Assembly (NCBI GenBank): GCA_019843655.1
Contig: JACDQD010000102.1
Coordinates: forward strand, 1,063,501 to 1,127,500
DNA: 64,000 bases
Direction: 5' to 3'
From: Lethocerus indicus
Lineage: Eukaryota; Arthropoda; Insecta; Hemiptera; Belostomatidae
This document shows positions 50,401-63,200 of the stretch, piece after piece. Every line of letters starts with the position of its first letter. Position 1 is the first letter of the stretch. The notes beneath the pieces are model-generated. The model saw nothing but the letters and a program-made list of their open reading frames with translations, made no database searches and was not told the origin of the DNA. A program made the position numbers and the translations under genes.

Positions 50401-52250
50401 CATATTTCGTTTCGATCACTCATCTGTTTCTTTTCGTAACAGTAATTGTATGTTATAATTTATTTTAGAAATTAATACTAAAATGGTCTTTGGCCGCGAA
50501 GGTTTGGACTATCAACGCTCATACGATTTTTTTGGATGGTGATGTTATTTTTAAACCATTATATCTGTTTCTAATTAAAGAAGAGTGATTAGGGCGACAT
50601 TGGAATTAAACTCGACAATTAATTGCGAATTGAATTAGTCTTTTTGTACTGGTCGTGCTACATTTTTATTGCCGTAGCGACGGCACAATAAGAGAATACA
50701 TTTGATCTCGGTTCTACTATAATAGTGTGCGGCGCCGAACAAACACGACTTTAACCAAAAACCCTCTCGCCGCTTGTTTTAAATTATTTATTTTCGCCCG
50801 TTTTAACGTTCAAACCGCCGTACTCTGTTGGGCTCCCCCCACCCCGCGCTACCCCTTTTGCCGTTTTAATTGGGTCAGATTTACCGTTGTTTTTTACCCC
50901 CGCCCCGACATGGGAATGCGGTGCGGGGTCCGGAAAAAATCTCATTAGCCGTTGGGGGAGGGGGGTAAGGGCGGTGGTGTCGCAGTGTGTTAACCGGGCG
51001 AAACACACAGGACTCTAATGAGTCAGCGGGGAGGGTCACCCGGGCATAACTCAATTACCCAACCCGCTTTAGAGTGGGAATGGGTGGCGGTGGCGGTGGC
51101 GGTGGTGGGGCCGGGTGGCTCGTAATTATTGTTTTTCCTCTTGCTTTTGTCGCGGCTACTCGGGGCCGGGGCTACCAATTCGCATCGGTTATCATCAATT
51201 AATTAGAGAGCACCCCCACACACACCCCATCCCTCTATATGGCGCGCGGCTTTTTGTTTGTTTTCAATTATCTGTCCCCCCCTCCTCAACACTCTCTCCC
51301 TCTCGCTCGCACTCTTTATTTTATCCCTCCCTGTCTCACTCTCTCCCCCTCAAATGACACAATATGTCCGCGTGTCACCCCTCCCCTTCACCGCACCCCC
51401 TGTGAAAATCACAACCCGACCCCCCTGCCGACCGCCCACTGGCCCCGCTGAAATATGACCGTTTTATTAACCCCTCGGTCCCCTTCCTATCCCACTCGTG
51501 TCGCTTGTAATGTTTTCTCTCTCCCTCTCTCGCCAGGTCTCACTCTATCCGCCCCTCTCACTCCCTCCCCACTTCCGTCGACCCCGCTCTTTTTCCCCAC
51601 ACCGAATTTGTGGAGGTCCCCCATTGTTTTTAATTTATTGCCCGTTGCATTGTCACCCCTGCACTTTTTGTTGGGGAGTAGTCTTTCTCCTGCGATTAAA
51701 ACTCCAATGAAACATTTAGGTGGGTTCCAGTTTTTTAAACGTGAATTATGTCTGGTCAACATTTTCCGGTGTCGTTAAATGACGATCCATACTGTGCTCT
51801 TTACAATTCAACTTTCAAGAAAGAATTCATATTCAAATTTAAAAACACGCGCAATGTTAATTTAACGTTTTATTTTTATTATTTGAATCTGTATTAAACA
51901 TTTCACATATGTTTCTTTTAATTTAAATTTATAACGAAGGAATTGCAATATAATTTGATAATATGAATCGAGGATTTTTCATACAGCTCATTAAATCGGC
52001 AAATTTTTAATCTATTTTGTTGCCGTTTTCATATTGGACATTTTAGTTGGTCGAAGTTAAAATCAAAAATACCTCTCGTCCCGTTATTCGCCTAACTAAA
52101 ACTTATCCGTATTATTCGGTTGAGAGATAGATGCTTGGTGTTAAAGATAAATAGATTTCAATTTAGTATTAAACCAAAATAAAGAGTTCTCTGCCTTTCC
52201 TCCCTCCCTCTCTCCCGTTTCTCTTTACTCAAGGACGGGGCCTTTACAAT
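47430..52250. other. CpG-rich non-coding block, first part
   Basis: Composition changes abruptly near 47.43 kb to CpG-rich DNA. The block contains a G-run (47493-47504), a (GA)n tract (48915-48939), a GGT array (50041-50064), a GGC/GGT tract (about 51076-51108) and long pyrimidine-rich stretches (51270-51600). Open frames are Pro/Ser/Leu- or Arg-rich products of these tracts. No gene, tRNA or transposon was recognised. Confidence 0.55.
50041..50067. repeat. (GGT)n trinucleotide repeat
   Basis: About eight GGT units followed by a G-run, embedded in CpG-rich non-coding DNA. Confidence 0.85.
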
Positions 52251-55200
52251 ACTCTTATTCCCACCCTCTTAAGTAGGGTGAAGAAGTGGCAGGCAAGGGG
52301 GTTGGGGCGGTGAGGTGGAAGTGTGAGGGCCGGGGGGGGGGTTTCGGACTGCTCATCTTAATGGAGTCTTTTCGAAGGGAGTAAATGAGATAGGGGCCCG
52401 GTGGGCGAGTGAAGAAGGTAGGGGAGGGTAGAGAGGTAGATAAGTAGGTGGGGTATTGATTTATCCCGGTGGGTGGCGAGGCCGAGGTAGGAGAAAGAGT
52501 GAGAGGGAAGAGGAAGAGCGAGAGAAGCAAGGAGGAAAAGAGATAGGGTAAGTGGATTGTATTGGTTGAGGCAGCGTGGGGTTGGTGAAGAGGGGTGGGT
52601 AGAGGAGGGTTAGTAAAGCGACACCATCTGTTTCTTTCGGCTCCCGGGCTCATCTCCCTCATCCCTACTCCCTCCCTTATCCGTTTCCTTCCTATCTCCC
52701 CGGCCTCCACCTCCGACCTCCTCCTACTCCCGCTCTCCTTCCTGGTCCGGGACTGGAGGAAATTGATTTCCTGATTGGCAATCACATGCACGGTCCTCCC
52801 TCTACCGATTCCCTCTTCTGATGTCGCTTATTAGACACAGCGGAGGTGGGGCAGAGGTTGACGATATCTGACTTGTCATTCTCTTTTATTTTTTCTCTTC
52901 TTATCCCGATAGATATGATTTCCTTAAATCGTTTTAAAGTGTTGGAATTAGGTGTTCACGAGGAATTTGCCCAGTAGCCCTCTCAGAATATTCGCTTACG
53001 AATATATTCATGACGTGAGTTTTTTATTCATGAATACCTGATTTATTGTTTGTCAAATTTCAATCATCCGATAATTTTATTAGTGCTTCTATTGACGGCG
53101 GGTGGATATTTACGTACACATAGAGATCAGGTTTCAAATTCGGGGCCAAAGGCATTAACTATCGTATATTGCCCTTACTTTTACAGTTGAAGAGTAGTTA
53201 ATTTAATTTTAATGGTTTGTATCATAGTGCGAGATGTCTTCTTTTTTTGATTCTTGTCCTATAGAATTTGTATCATGACACCTAAATATGTTCCGGTCTA
53301 ACTGAAACGTAGCTGTTTTTGGCATACTCGGTTGGTAAACTGTATGAATTTAATTTTGAATTGTGACTAAATTTCAAAGGGAACAATTCTATATTTGTCG
53401 TTCTATTTTCTTCCCATTTACAAACACAAACATGACCGGACCGACTTTATTTTACTGAATGTATTTCGTCGTTTTCTTACCACTATATACAATGTAATCA
53501 GTAGACCATTTAAACTAGAATGAGGCGCGTTAACCTGTTTTGTAAATTCCGTTAGTGGCAGCTAATGGAGTGCTTTTTCAATATCAGACAGAACGACACC
53601 TATTTCCTGGTCGTAATGATATTCAAAATTCGACTGAGACGGTTTACGAGGGGCTTAGTAATAGTGGGCGACCGGGGAGGGTGCCGAAATGAATTTATCT
53701 GGCGGAGCGAAAATCCAATCAAAAGCTAATCACTTACCCTCACCCTTGACCCGTGCAACCCTTCATCCCTGAGGGTGGCGGTGGGACCCAGTCACCCCGC
53801 GGACATTTCCAATAATTCCAACGTAGTAGATGGCATAGGGATGTATTGAAAACCTATATTTTGTGTCCGTTTAGTGGTGAGCCGATGTTCCGTAACATAA
53901 CAATCAGTCGTAGTTTGACTTTTAATAATGTTGTCATATAATTTCTGGTAGTACAGGATTTACAACAGGTTTTCTCCATCATTCATTTCTTCACCCATGA
54001 CGTATGAATAATTAAAGTTTGTGTTTTTGTGGATGACATTATAGTTCGTACAGACACGATATTATTAATATTTGTGCCTCACTTAATTACTTTTATAACT
54101 TTCTGTTTAGTAGAGGTTTTTGATGAATTGAAATGGCGTCGAGAACAGGTTAAATGCACCAGCATGTATTCGCTAGTAGTATAATTGAAACGGGGTTAGA
54201 ATGTCGAGCCCTCAAGGCTTGCCAGCGTTGCGTGATTGCCTACACAAAGCGCCGTTTAAGATTCGGTCGGATAATGCTTGTTCGTCGGCGACAGTATTTA
54301 CCCAAAGTTAATTGCATTTTGAACCTGTGTAGTGGGACAACACGAAAACAGTAATTTGTAAATATGACTGTTAGCTTTTTTGTTGAAGATTACGCTTGGA
54401 CTTGTTCTTGTCGAGATTGATGATAATGACACGAACAAACAATTCTGCCTTTTGGCCCTGACTAGCCGGCTGTAAATGTAGGTGGAATATATATTTTATG
54501 TTGGAAAAAAATATGTTGGCGTCTACTTATAAATTGTACTCGATGATATGTAGTATTTATGATTAAAATTTGCATTGCCTTTGAATTTAATTAAATATTA
54601 CACAGTTTTGTATTACGGAACGGGTTTGTCTTTCAATATTAATAGTTTGGTTCTTATTTCTGGTTGCAGAAATCCATTTCTCGTATTGATACAGTTTATA
54701 AATTAATCCTATAAACACTTATCGGGGGTTATACCAAATAAAGAATTATTATTTTGTGATAAAATTGAGGTTAATTCAAGCAACAAATAGTGCCGCCTCT
54801 ATCTTTTAATTTGTTATTGGAGTAGTCAGTATAGTTTTGTTCATATTGGCCTTCATAAAGAGCACACATTATTACATTTTATTTTATACCTGTTTTCTAA
54901 TTGATGTAGAAAGGAATATTGCAATAAATCTGAGTGGGAATTAACGGAATAGTGTGTTAAGTTTAGATAAATAGATTAGTAAATCATCATCTCCAAGTGG
55001 GTCGGGAGCGAAGGGTTTGCGACATCCAATTACTGAGCAGCAACACGGTGGTCGGATGGTGACAACCCCCGGAAGGCCTTTTATATTTCACAAAGTTTTA
55101 TACCCGGGGGGTGGTTTCCGGGTTTAATAAACACATCGTCTCCGGGAGGGCGTAAACACGTACAGTTACAGGGGATGGGTAGTAGGGGAGGGTGTGGGTA

Positions 55201-56011
55201 GTGATTTTCAGCCACTCCGAGTAGGATGTTTCCCGTCCACAAACCGCCATAAACTAGCGCACTTTCCTCGGGCCGCCCCTGTCCTCGTTCACTCTGAATT
55301 TCGATACCGTCCAACTGCCCTCGGGCCAATAAAAAAGGGGTGGAACGGGGGCGAGGGTGCCGATTGGATTTATTATTTAATTTCACCGAGGGAGCGGGGC
55401 AGCAAACGAGAGGTCGATTTTTTATTCCCGTATATTACAGCGAGTTTTCAAACAAGTTAACTGAATCGAACAGTGAATTGACCGCGCGGGAAGTACAGAC
55501 GTATTTCAAATGAACCGGTAAATCGAGTGAGTCTATCGTTTATTGCTCCAAAACTGAAGAGGTGGGGAAATGAAACATTCGATACCGATTGTGTGTCATT
55601 TATATTGTTTTTTCGATGATTTTCCCGGCAACGTTTTATAGTCATAAATTGTTTTATAGAAAATCTGATACACTTGGAAACGATCTCTCCAGGGTCGAAA
55701 CTCGCTCTTAGGCACTAATAAGACGTATAATGCTATAAAATTGCATCCCTTCCGATTAAGAAATTCACGCGAGAGAGCACTGGAGTGACAACGAAACGCT
55801 AAGGCAAATTGAGAAGGGGTTGAGCGGTTCGTTGGTTCTAATAAAGGCCTTACGTATGTAGTCGGTGCTCTGTGTCTATGTGTTTGGGTCTGAAGCGAGG
55901 GGAAACCGGAATTAATTCAATAGCCGAGTGGCTGCGGGTATAAAGTTATGTCGTGACATAAAGCGGATAGGCAGCCTCCAGGGCTTGTAGAGAGGAGGTG
56001 ACGTGGAAATT

Positions 56012-56074
56012 CTAGCTTCCCAACCCTCCCTCCGTTATATACGTATGTACCGCCGTGGGGGGTTGGGAAGCTAG
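56012..56074. repeat. perfect 15-bp inverted repeat with 33-nt spacer
   Basis: CTAGCTTCCCAACCC (56012-56026) and GGGTTGGGAAGCTAG (56060-56074) are exact reverse complements. The spacer contains TATATACGTA. It could form a cruciform or an RNA hairpin, or act as a paired binding site. Confidence 0.75.
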
Positions 56075-56907
56075 CTCCTCCCCCTCCTTCTCATTCTCTT
56101 CCCTCTCTCTCTCTCTCTTTCTTCCATTATCTTTCTCCCTCTATTTATCTCCCCCTTCTCCGTTCTCTTTCTCTTCGGCCCACATTACCACCCGGGAACG
56201 AGACGTTCACACCGACCGCTGGTGGAACCGCACGTTACATATTTATGACCATTACGGGCGTGTTCCGACTTTTAAGTTAGCCCCCGATCGTGGGCATCTC
56301 GTGATATCCAGTCTTCTGCCGTCTACGTGTAGAACTGCGTGAGGTTAGAGATGAATAGTAGACGGAGCGCTATAAATATTATTTAATAACATAAGTCGAA
56401 TAAAGAAATGATTTTTAATTCAAACTGGGGAATGATGTTAGTATTAAATAATTAGTATCAGATGATGAATTAAAAAAGTGTTATTTATAATTTTTTAAAT
56501 AAATAGTTTTGATACGTTAGATATTAACGTTAAAACTAATTCCAGTAACATCTCCGGTGTGTGTATTTATGCGGTCGTTAATAATCTGTATTTTAATGTC
56601 ACTTTCGTGTAGACTTGCGTAATATAGCCGTTTCACTGCGTCTGTGACAGGGTCTCGGAATGCAGATACAGTGATATGACGGACGAGGGATTCATGATTT
56701 TAATAGGATGTTGGAGGGGGGCGTGGGGAGGGTGACATTAGCCCCTGTATCATTTGTTCGTTATATACGTGAGCGAGTGTCTTAAGTTTTAATCTATGGC
56801 GTGCGAGCTCGGTGTGAAGTTTTAATGGAAGAAAAAGGGGGATGTTGGTGGGCGGTGTTGGTGAGGGGAAGATGGCGTTGGCGGAACAGCCGTGGGCGGA
56901 GGAGGGG

Positions 56908-57150
56908 ACTTGAGAGAGAGGGAGAGATAGAGGGAGAGGGAAAGAGAGAGGGAGTGAGACAGGCTCGTAGATAGGGGTTGTGTGCCGAGTAAGAGATTAG
57001 GGTGTCTGCCTGGCGCTCCCTCCCTCCTCCGTCTCCCTCCCTCTCTGCCTCGCTGACTCTCTCTCTCTCTCTACCTCCCTCCCTCCCTCCCTCCCTCTCT
57101 CTACCTCCCTCCCTCTCTCCCTCCCTGTCTCCCTCCCTCTCACTCACTGT
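56908..57150. repeat. polypurine tract facing polypyrimidine tract
   Basis: Positions 56908-56960 are almost entirely A/G (GAGAGGGAGA-type). Positions 57040-57140 are almost entirely C/T (CCCTCCCT and CTCTCT units). The two arms are roughly complementary over tens of bases. Such tracts can adopt triplex (H-DNA) or hairpin form. Confidence 0.7.
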
Positions 57151-57215
57151 GCGTGTGTGCGAGTGTACGTGTGAGCGTGTGCGAGGGGTGAATCAATAAG
57201 CCAAGCAAGCAAGGG

Positions 57216-57272
57216 GCGGCAGTGGCGGCGGCGGCGGCGGCGGTGGTGGTGGTGGTGGTGGTGTGGTGTCCC
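57216..57272. repeat. (GGC)n(GGT)n compound trinucleotide repeat
   Basis: About seven GGC units pass directly into about eight GGT units, then GTGTGGTG. It immediately follows the pyrimidine tract region. Confidence 0.9.
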
Positions 57273-60200
57273 CTGCTCCTGTTTAATCAAACCAACCCTA
57301 AGTCCTGTTTAATGATCCCTCACACCCAACTACTCCAGTATTAACACGCACACGCTCTCACTCCTCAGCCCTCACGCCCACACGCCCTCGCCCACTCAAC
57401 ACATCCACACGCTATGAGACAGACACCTCCTTGGTATCTCTTCCCTTCTCCGCCCTATATTCCTTCACTTACGTTATTATTATATTTCCAACTCGAATTC
57501 TATTATGCGGTACATTTTTTAATTACTTCGAATAAAACAGTTACACATGTAACTCTAATTTTTGAATTTTTTTTAAATTAATGCATAATTGCGTATATTT
57601 ATTTATTGAAAATAAAATTTTTAAATTAACTAATTATATATTGGGAAACGTTATCCACTGAATTAATTAAAGAGTAGAAATAGGAAAGAGTAGAATTGCC
57701 ATTTCATTATTATTCATTATCACGAACTTACATTTATCACGAAATCCATTCGTTGAATGTATAATTGGCCACAATTTGGTATATATTCCAAGTGTTGGTA
57801 ATATCAGGCTGGTAATTGTTCGAAATGTCGTCGTTCTTATTTATATACTGTATAGACATGTTTACTTCTCATAAGGGAGACAAAGGCCGTGCTTTGATGA
57901 GGAATATGTTGTCGCGTATAAGTAGGTAGCTGCTTTGCTGATCGGATGGTTACGTAACGTTACGTGGTAATTTAAGAATTATAGTTCTCATTACCTTCTT
58001 ACTTCCTTATCCAAACAGAATTACTGTTAATGAAGATTTCAGTATCTATTTTTTGTATTAATAATCCAGTAGTTCGACGGAATTCTTTAATAATTTTATC
58101 TACTCTAAAATTACCCTGATCGTTTTTAAACTAGTGTTAAGTCAATAATACATAAAGCGTGAGCTTATATGTAAGGTAGTCACATCTTACTGTTTAATAT
58201 AGAAGAGTGGTAATACGGAAGACCCCGAACGGAATACGAAAAGAGTCGGTATTCGTGTCGGTTCGATTTTCCCAGACGTATCTTAAATAAATCTGAGGCT
58301 TAGCGGTAGGCGGAGGGGCGTGGGCGGGATCCGCCCCGATTGTTTCGTAGCTTGGTCGGAACAAGGGTGCAAACTAAGCAAAGCTAGGAGGCAAGTGGGC
58401 GGCGGGGACCGCATTTGTATTCGAAGCACCTTGGCTTGCGGAGCCCCCTACCCGCCCCCCTAATGTCTAAACACATCAAATCATCCCTCCATCCGAGGCC
58501 TGGGGTGGGGCTCGGACTTGTTTTGAATGCTAAACTCGGAGCTCCGCCTCAACCCTCCCCTTCTCTCTCTTTCTCTCTCCCTACCCTATTCTCCTTCTCT
58601 CTCACTCTCTCTCTCTCCCCCCGACCCTATTCTCCTTCTCCCTCGCTCTCACAATGTGCAATTCATTTGAATTCCCCCCCCCCTTCCTCGGCTGCCGACT
58701 TGAAACGTCGTGGGGTTGGGGACGGCTTTATGGTAATCTGTGCGGAGCACGCACGCCGTCCTCTCCTATTATGTAGATTGGGGTAACCCTCACCCTCTAA
58801 ATGTTTTCTCCCTCCGCTCCTTCCCTACTCTCCGCCTGCTTCTCTTTTCACGAGAGTTATGACTGATTTATAAAGGGTGTTTTCCGCCTCCCGCCGCCGA
58901 CCCCTCGACACGGTTAATTTGCCCGTCGCACGCTTTTATTTCTTACTTTTCCATTTAGCCCTCGCCCCTCACTTTTCTCTAAATAACACCCTCTTTTTCC
59001 CGCCTAGCCTCCCCAATATGTGCCGCTTATTAAATCCCCTATCCTCTCCAGTTCTTCAACACTCTCCATCGGTCTTTTTCTTTGTTCGAATTCCACTCGG
59101 TCTGAATTTGTGTATTGACGGAATGAGTCTCTTCCTGCAAAATTGATTATAAACCTTTTTGAATTTATATCGATAATATTCTTTTATTATAAGATGAATT
59201 ATGACGTATAGAATACAGGATTCCTGTTAATTATTATTCCATTCATTCCATGATATTTATGGGGGGATGGTTACGATGTATGGTATATCTGAGATGGTTC
59301 GGAATTACGTTGCTCCTGTGATTTCTTCTTTTATGCTCGCTGCCGTTAGTAGCTTTAGATTAGTAATATAATGCGATATTAACACGTGTTGCGTACTCAC
59401 GGCACAGATTGTATGACAGACGGTCTGTACTGTGTACACTATCATTCCAAAGATATGCACTATCGTATAGAAAGGTGAACTGACTCAATAGAGGGTGTCA
59501 GTGGAAACCCAGATGAACCCATACATGCCGGCACTATAATTCACCGAGTAACCTGTCACTAATATGCTTGTTATCTCAACATGCGGTAGATTACCACTGC
59601 TAGCCCACTATATATCATATTGACTCATTTCTTAGTATGTCGTGCCTTGGTTAGTCCTTTAATTGAGAGGGAGTACAAAACACACACGCAATTGATTTAT
59701 TGCGCGTTTGAACGTAATGGAGTGATTTCAATTTACTATATACATAGTATACAGATATCAAAATCAAAATACCATATTTTCTGTGTGACCAAACCAGAGA
59801 AATTATATGCACGAAACTGTTACGTTTTGAAATCATGGCAGGTTATATGTTTTCATTTTACGGAGTTCTGTATTTTGTTTTCGGTCGTTAGTTTCCACGG
59901 ATCATTGACGGTTGCGAGCGCCACACGTTACATGTTCCGACTTCATTCAGCGGAAACGGGTTTTACTTTATGACGCGTCATTGATTTTGTTTGGGCGTTG
60001 GTGCACGCGCGTTTGTGCGTATGCGTGTGTATGTGCGTGTGCGTCTTTGTACGGTAGAATATCTCGAGGGGTGAATCCGCCTCCCCCTCTCAGTTCATCT
60101 CTTCAGTGGGTCGTAACCATTTTCCGGTCTGGGAGCTCCTCGAGACAGAGGAGCCAGCCAATATTTCGTGTTCTCTCCCTCGCCCAAGAACATCTAAATC

Positions 60201-63200
60201 ATGCCTTTATGAATAGAAAACCGACCCGGCTCCCCCAACCGAGGAGTGGGTTTGGAAACTCCTCCTCTACTTTATTATTACGCTGTTCCACCGTTATTTC
60301 CTCCCCTAAGTAGTGCCGGCGGTGTATTTCTCCCCGTCTTGACGGGCTCACTCACGCTCCCCCTCGGAGAAATGACTCTCTCCCTTCCCACTTTAATAAT
60401 TTACGAATTATTAAAGCGTTTCCTGTCTGCAATCTCTCCTTCTTGGTTGCAGGATTAATTTATCTTACGTGACTACTTGTCACTAATGCCCCTGTGAAAT
60501 TTGTCACGCTACAACTTTTGTATAGAGCCGTATTAAATTATTTTTCGTTTTTATTTTATTTATAACTATTTTTATTTTGAAATCTTTACTAGCTGTTAGA
60601 TAGGAAATATGTTTTTACACAGTGAGGAACTTGCGCATGATGAAAGTCAACACTGATACTGAGGTTATGTCTGGTTCAGGCTAATATTCAATGTAATCCT
60701 TTTATCGTCGTTAATGCTTTATGTTTTCCTAGGTTTTATTTACGGAGTGAACGTTTTATCTTCCAATTTAAGCTAGTCGTAACGTTTTATTACTGCGGGT
60801 ATGCCCCCGCTGTATGGAAGCGTAAATAGCGTAAAACCCTTTCGACTCTTTTTGGGAACCCCTAACGCGTTAAAACGAAACAGTCCAGAAGCGGTCTTTG
60901 TTATTTGTTTCATCCCCCTCTCATTCTTGCCGGAGTCCTTCAACTTCGCGGGTTGAGTGGGTGGGCTTGGTGGGGTCGGAGTGGGCTTTATATCTCGCGG
61001 GCTTTACACCGGGGGTTAATCTGGAGGAGGTGGGTTCCCTGCGAGCATCCTCTCCCCACCTCCCTCTCTCCCTCCTTCATCCCCCTACACCCTCTCACTT
61101 TAATCTCACAAATTATTAAAGTACTTCCACGGCGGGGTTGGTGCGGTGGCAACGGCGGCCGCCACTTTGCGCCACCAATAATTGAAACAAACATTCTGTC
61201 GGGGGCCCCCGCCGCCTTCCACTCCGCCCAAATGGGGTCGGCTATGAAAGTTGGCGCACGTGTGTCCCGCGGCTGCGTTCTCTCCTCCTCCTCCAGTCAC
61301 GAATGAATTTTTAACCGAGTTTACTCCGGCTCCCTTACTACTCACTTTTTCCCGCATTGTCTTTCGTCACTTCGTAGGTGAGAACATAACGAGATAAGAA
61401 GATTGAAGGACTTTTCTCCTCCGAGTTAGACCTGGATTTGATAAAATATGAAAGATTTTAATTCGGCATTCTTTCTATTAAATTACGTACACCGATTCAA
61501 AATTAAAAAGCGATTCTGAATTACTCGTCTAATTACTTAATAAATCAATACTGATTACACATTTTAATATACAATACATTCACGCTATTTGATAATTTTA
61601 ACGGCTGATCTAAATTATGTGTAGATTCACTTATTTTCAAAGCTTTTCGAAGAAGAACTTTCGAAATACGAGATTTCTGATTTTGAGATTGTTTAACAAT
61701 TAATATATGTCTATGTGTGTGTGTTTTTGTGTATATATTTATATTCAGAGTTGTAAATTAACTGACAGTACACAGTGCAAATTTCATTGTGTTCATTCTA
61801 ACGATATTTAGACGTGAGTAGGTGTTGTGTGTGCATCAGGCTCCTGTATAGTCTATCGAGATGTTGCGGCGGTTTCGGGAGAGTTGTAGCGTTTAACTAG
61901 TGTAGTCTGTGAGTAGTGGAGTAGCTTAGGGGAGGTCGAGTTCGCAAGTAGTAAGGAAGCGGGCCGGGGGTTGTGGGGCGAGGTTATACAGAGCGGATGG
62001 AAGGAGGAGCGGGGGGGGGCGGAGCTTAAGTAATTGGAGGAGAGCTAATGTTTCACTTAGCCAGTTGATTAATGATCCCTGCAGGGGTTGTTTGCCTCGG
62101 CGGCGGCGGTGGTGGCGGGGGTGTGTTTTCTTGAGGGTGGTCAAAGTTTACTCAAGGAGCTAGAGGTGGGGTGGGCGCTGGCTCCAGACTCCCGTGTAAT
62201 TGGACTTGTAAACTGCTGCGGGGCTGGCTGATCACCGGCCTCCCACCCCACCCCACCCCCTCAGTGTTGGGAGATGTTCACCCCTTACTTAATGCCGTGA
62301 GGGCCAAACCGTCCGGAAACCTTCTGCCGCCCTCCCTCTCCGTATCTTGCCCCCTCCGCCTCCCTATCCTTTTTCTCCGTTACGCATCAAATAACTTTCG
62401 CCCCTTTTCTTTTCCCAATTTTGTTTCCCCCTTGTACATTCAATCTTCGAACTTTCTTAAACTTTCGACCGGTCAGAAAAATGTAAATAACTTAATAACA
62501 TGTGTTATTTCGATGTTATAACACGAAACACGTTTTATTATAATAATAAGTATATTATAGTTTGAATATTGTAGTTCAGTTATTATATTTTATCATTTGT
62601 TAATAGTAGGTGAGAATTCGTTGTTTCATTGTTAATGTGAAATAGAGTGATTACAATTTGAGCAAGTGTTCACATAGGCCGTGCGAACTGGTAGGACGTT
62701 GGCCCAGAGGGTAGAGTTATCGCTGCTCTTGTCTCAAATAGCTGTTAAACACTGAATGAATAACACCTAAATCGTGTTTCTATTGATTTTATCCTCGTTT
62801 GTTGATTCATTTCCCTTTTGTATCCGTTCATAATTATTATTCACTGGGAGTCAATTCGAATTTTGTAATTGAATAAAAAGTTAGTCCTCCTTCCGAGGTC
62901 GAACTCGTGTCGGCCGTTCACGTCAGGTCTTATTGAGGTATGCACCCCCTGGGGTTTCACGATGTACGGAGAGCTTGCTGCATTACGCTCGATCTAAACT
63001 TAGGCTCAACCTAACCTTAGCTAAACACGCAGACGCACGTCAAAATCCAACTCTTGCCGCTACCGGTCTCAGTGGTCTGAACCTTTCGGCTTTAACCACT
63101 ATCCACTGCCCCTCAAAAATGTGATTACAAAATTACATTTTATTTATTTTTATATATTTTGTGTATGTGGAGGGCTGGGGGTGTTTATATAACTTTGCAT

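Larger units (their letters stand above)
52250..57215. other. CpG-rich non-coding block, second part
   Basis: Purine-rich stretches (52260-52620) alternate with more balanced AT-containing DNA (52.9-54.9 kb) and then CpG-rich sequence with the inverted repeat at 56012-56074. A 178-codon frame on the minus strand (52255-52791) is low-complexity Ser/Pro/Arg and is not called. No recognised gene. Confidence 0.5.

Noticed and set aside
52255..52791. 178-codon minus-strand ORF
   Set aside because: Low-complexity Arg/Glu then Ser/Pro/Leu sequence from a purine-rich plus strand; no recognisable protein.
62690..63110. A/B-box-like fragments suggesting tRNA-derived SINEs
   Set aside because: Box spacing is wrong and arms do not fold. 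Kept only as a remark in the block description.
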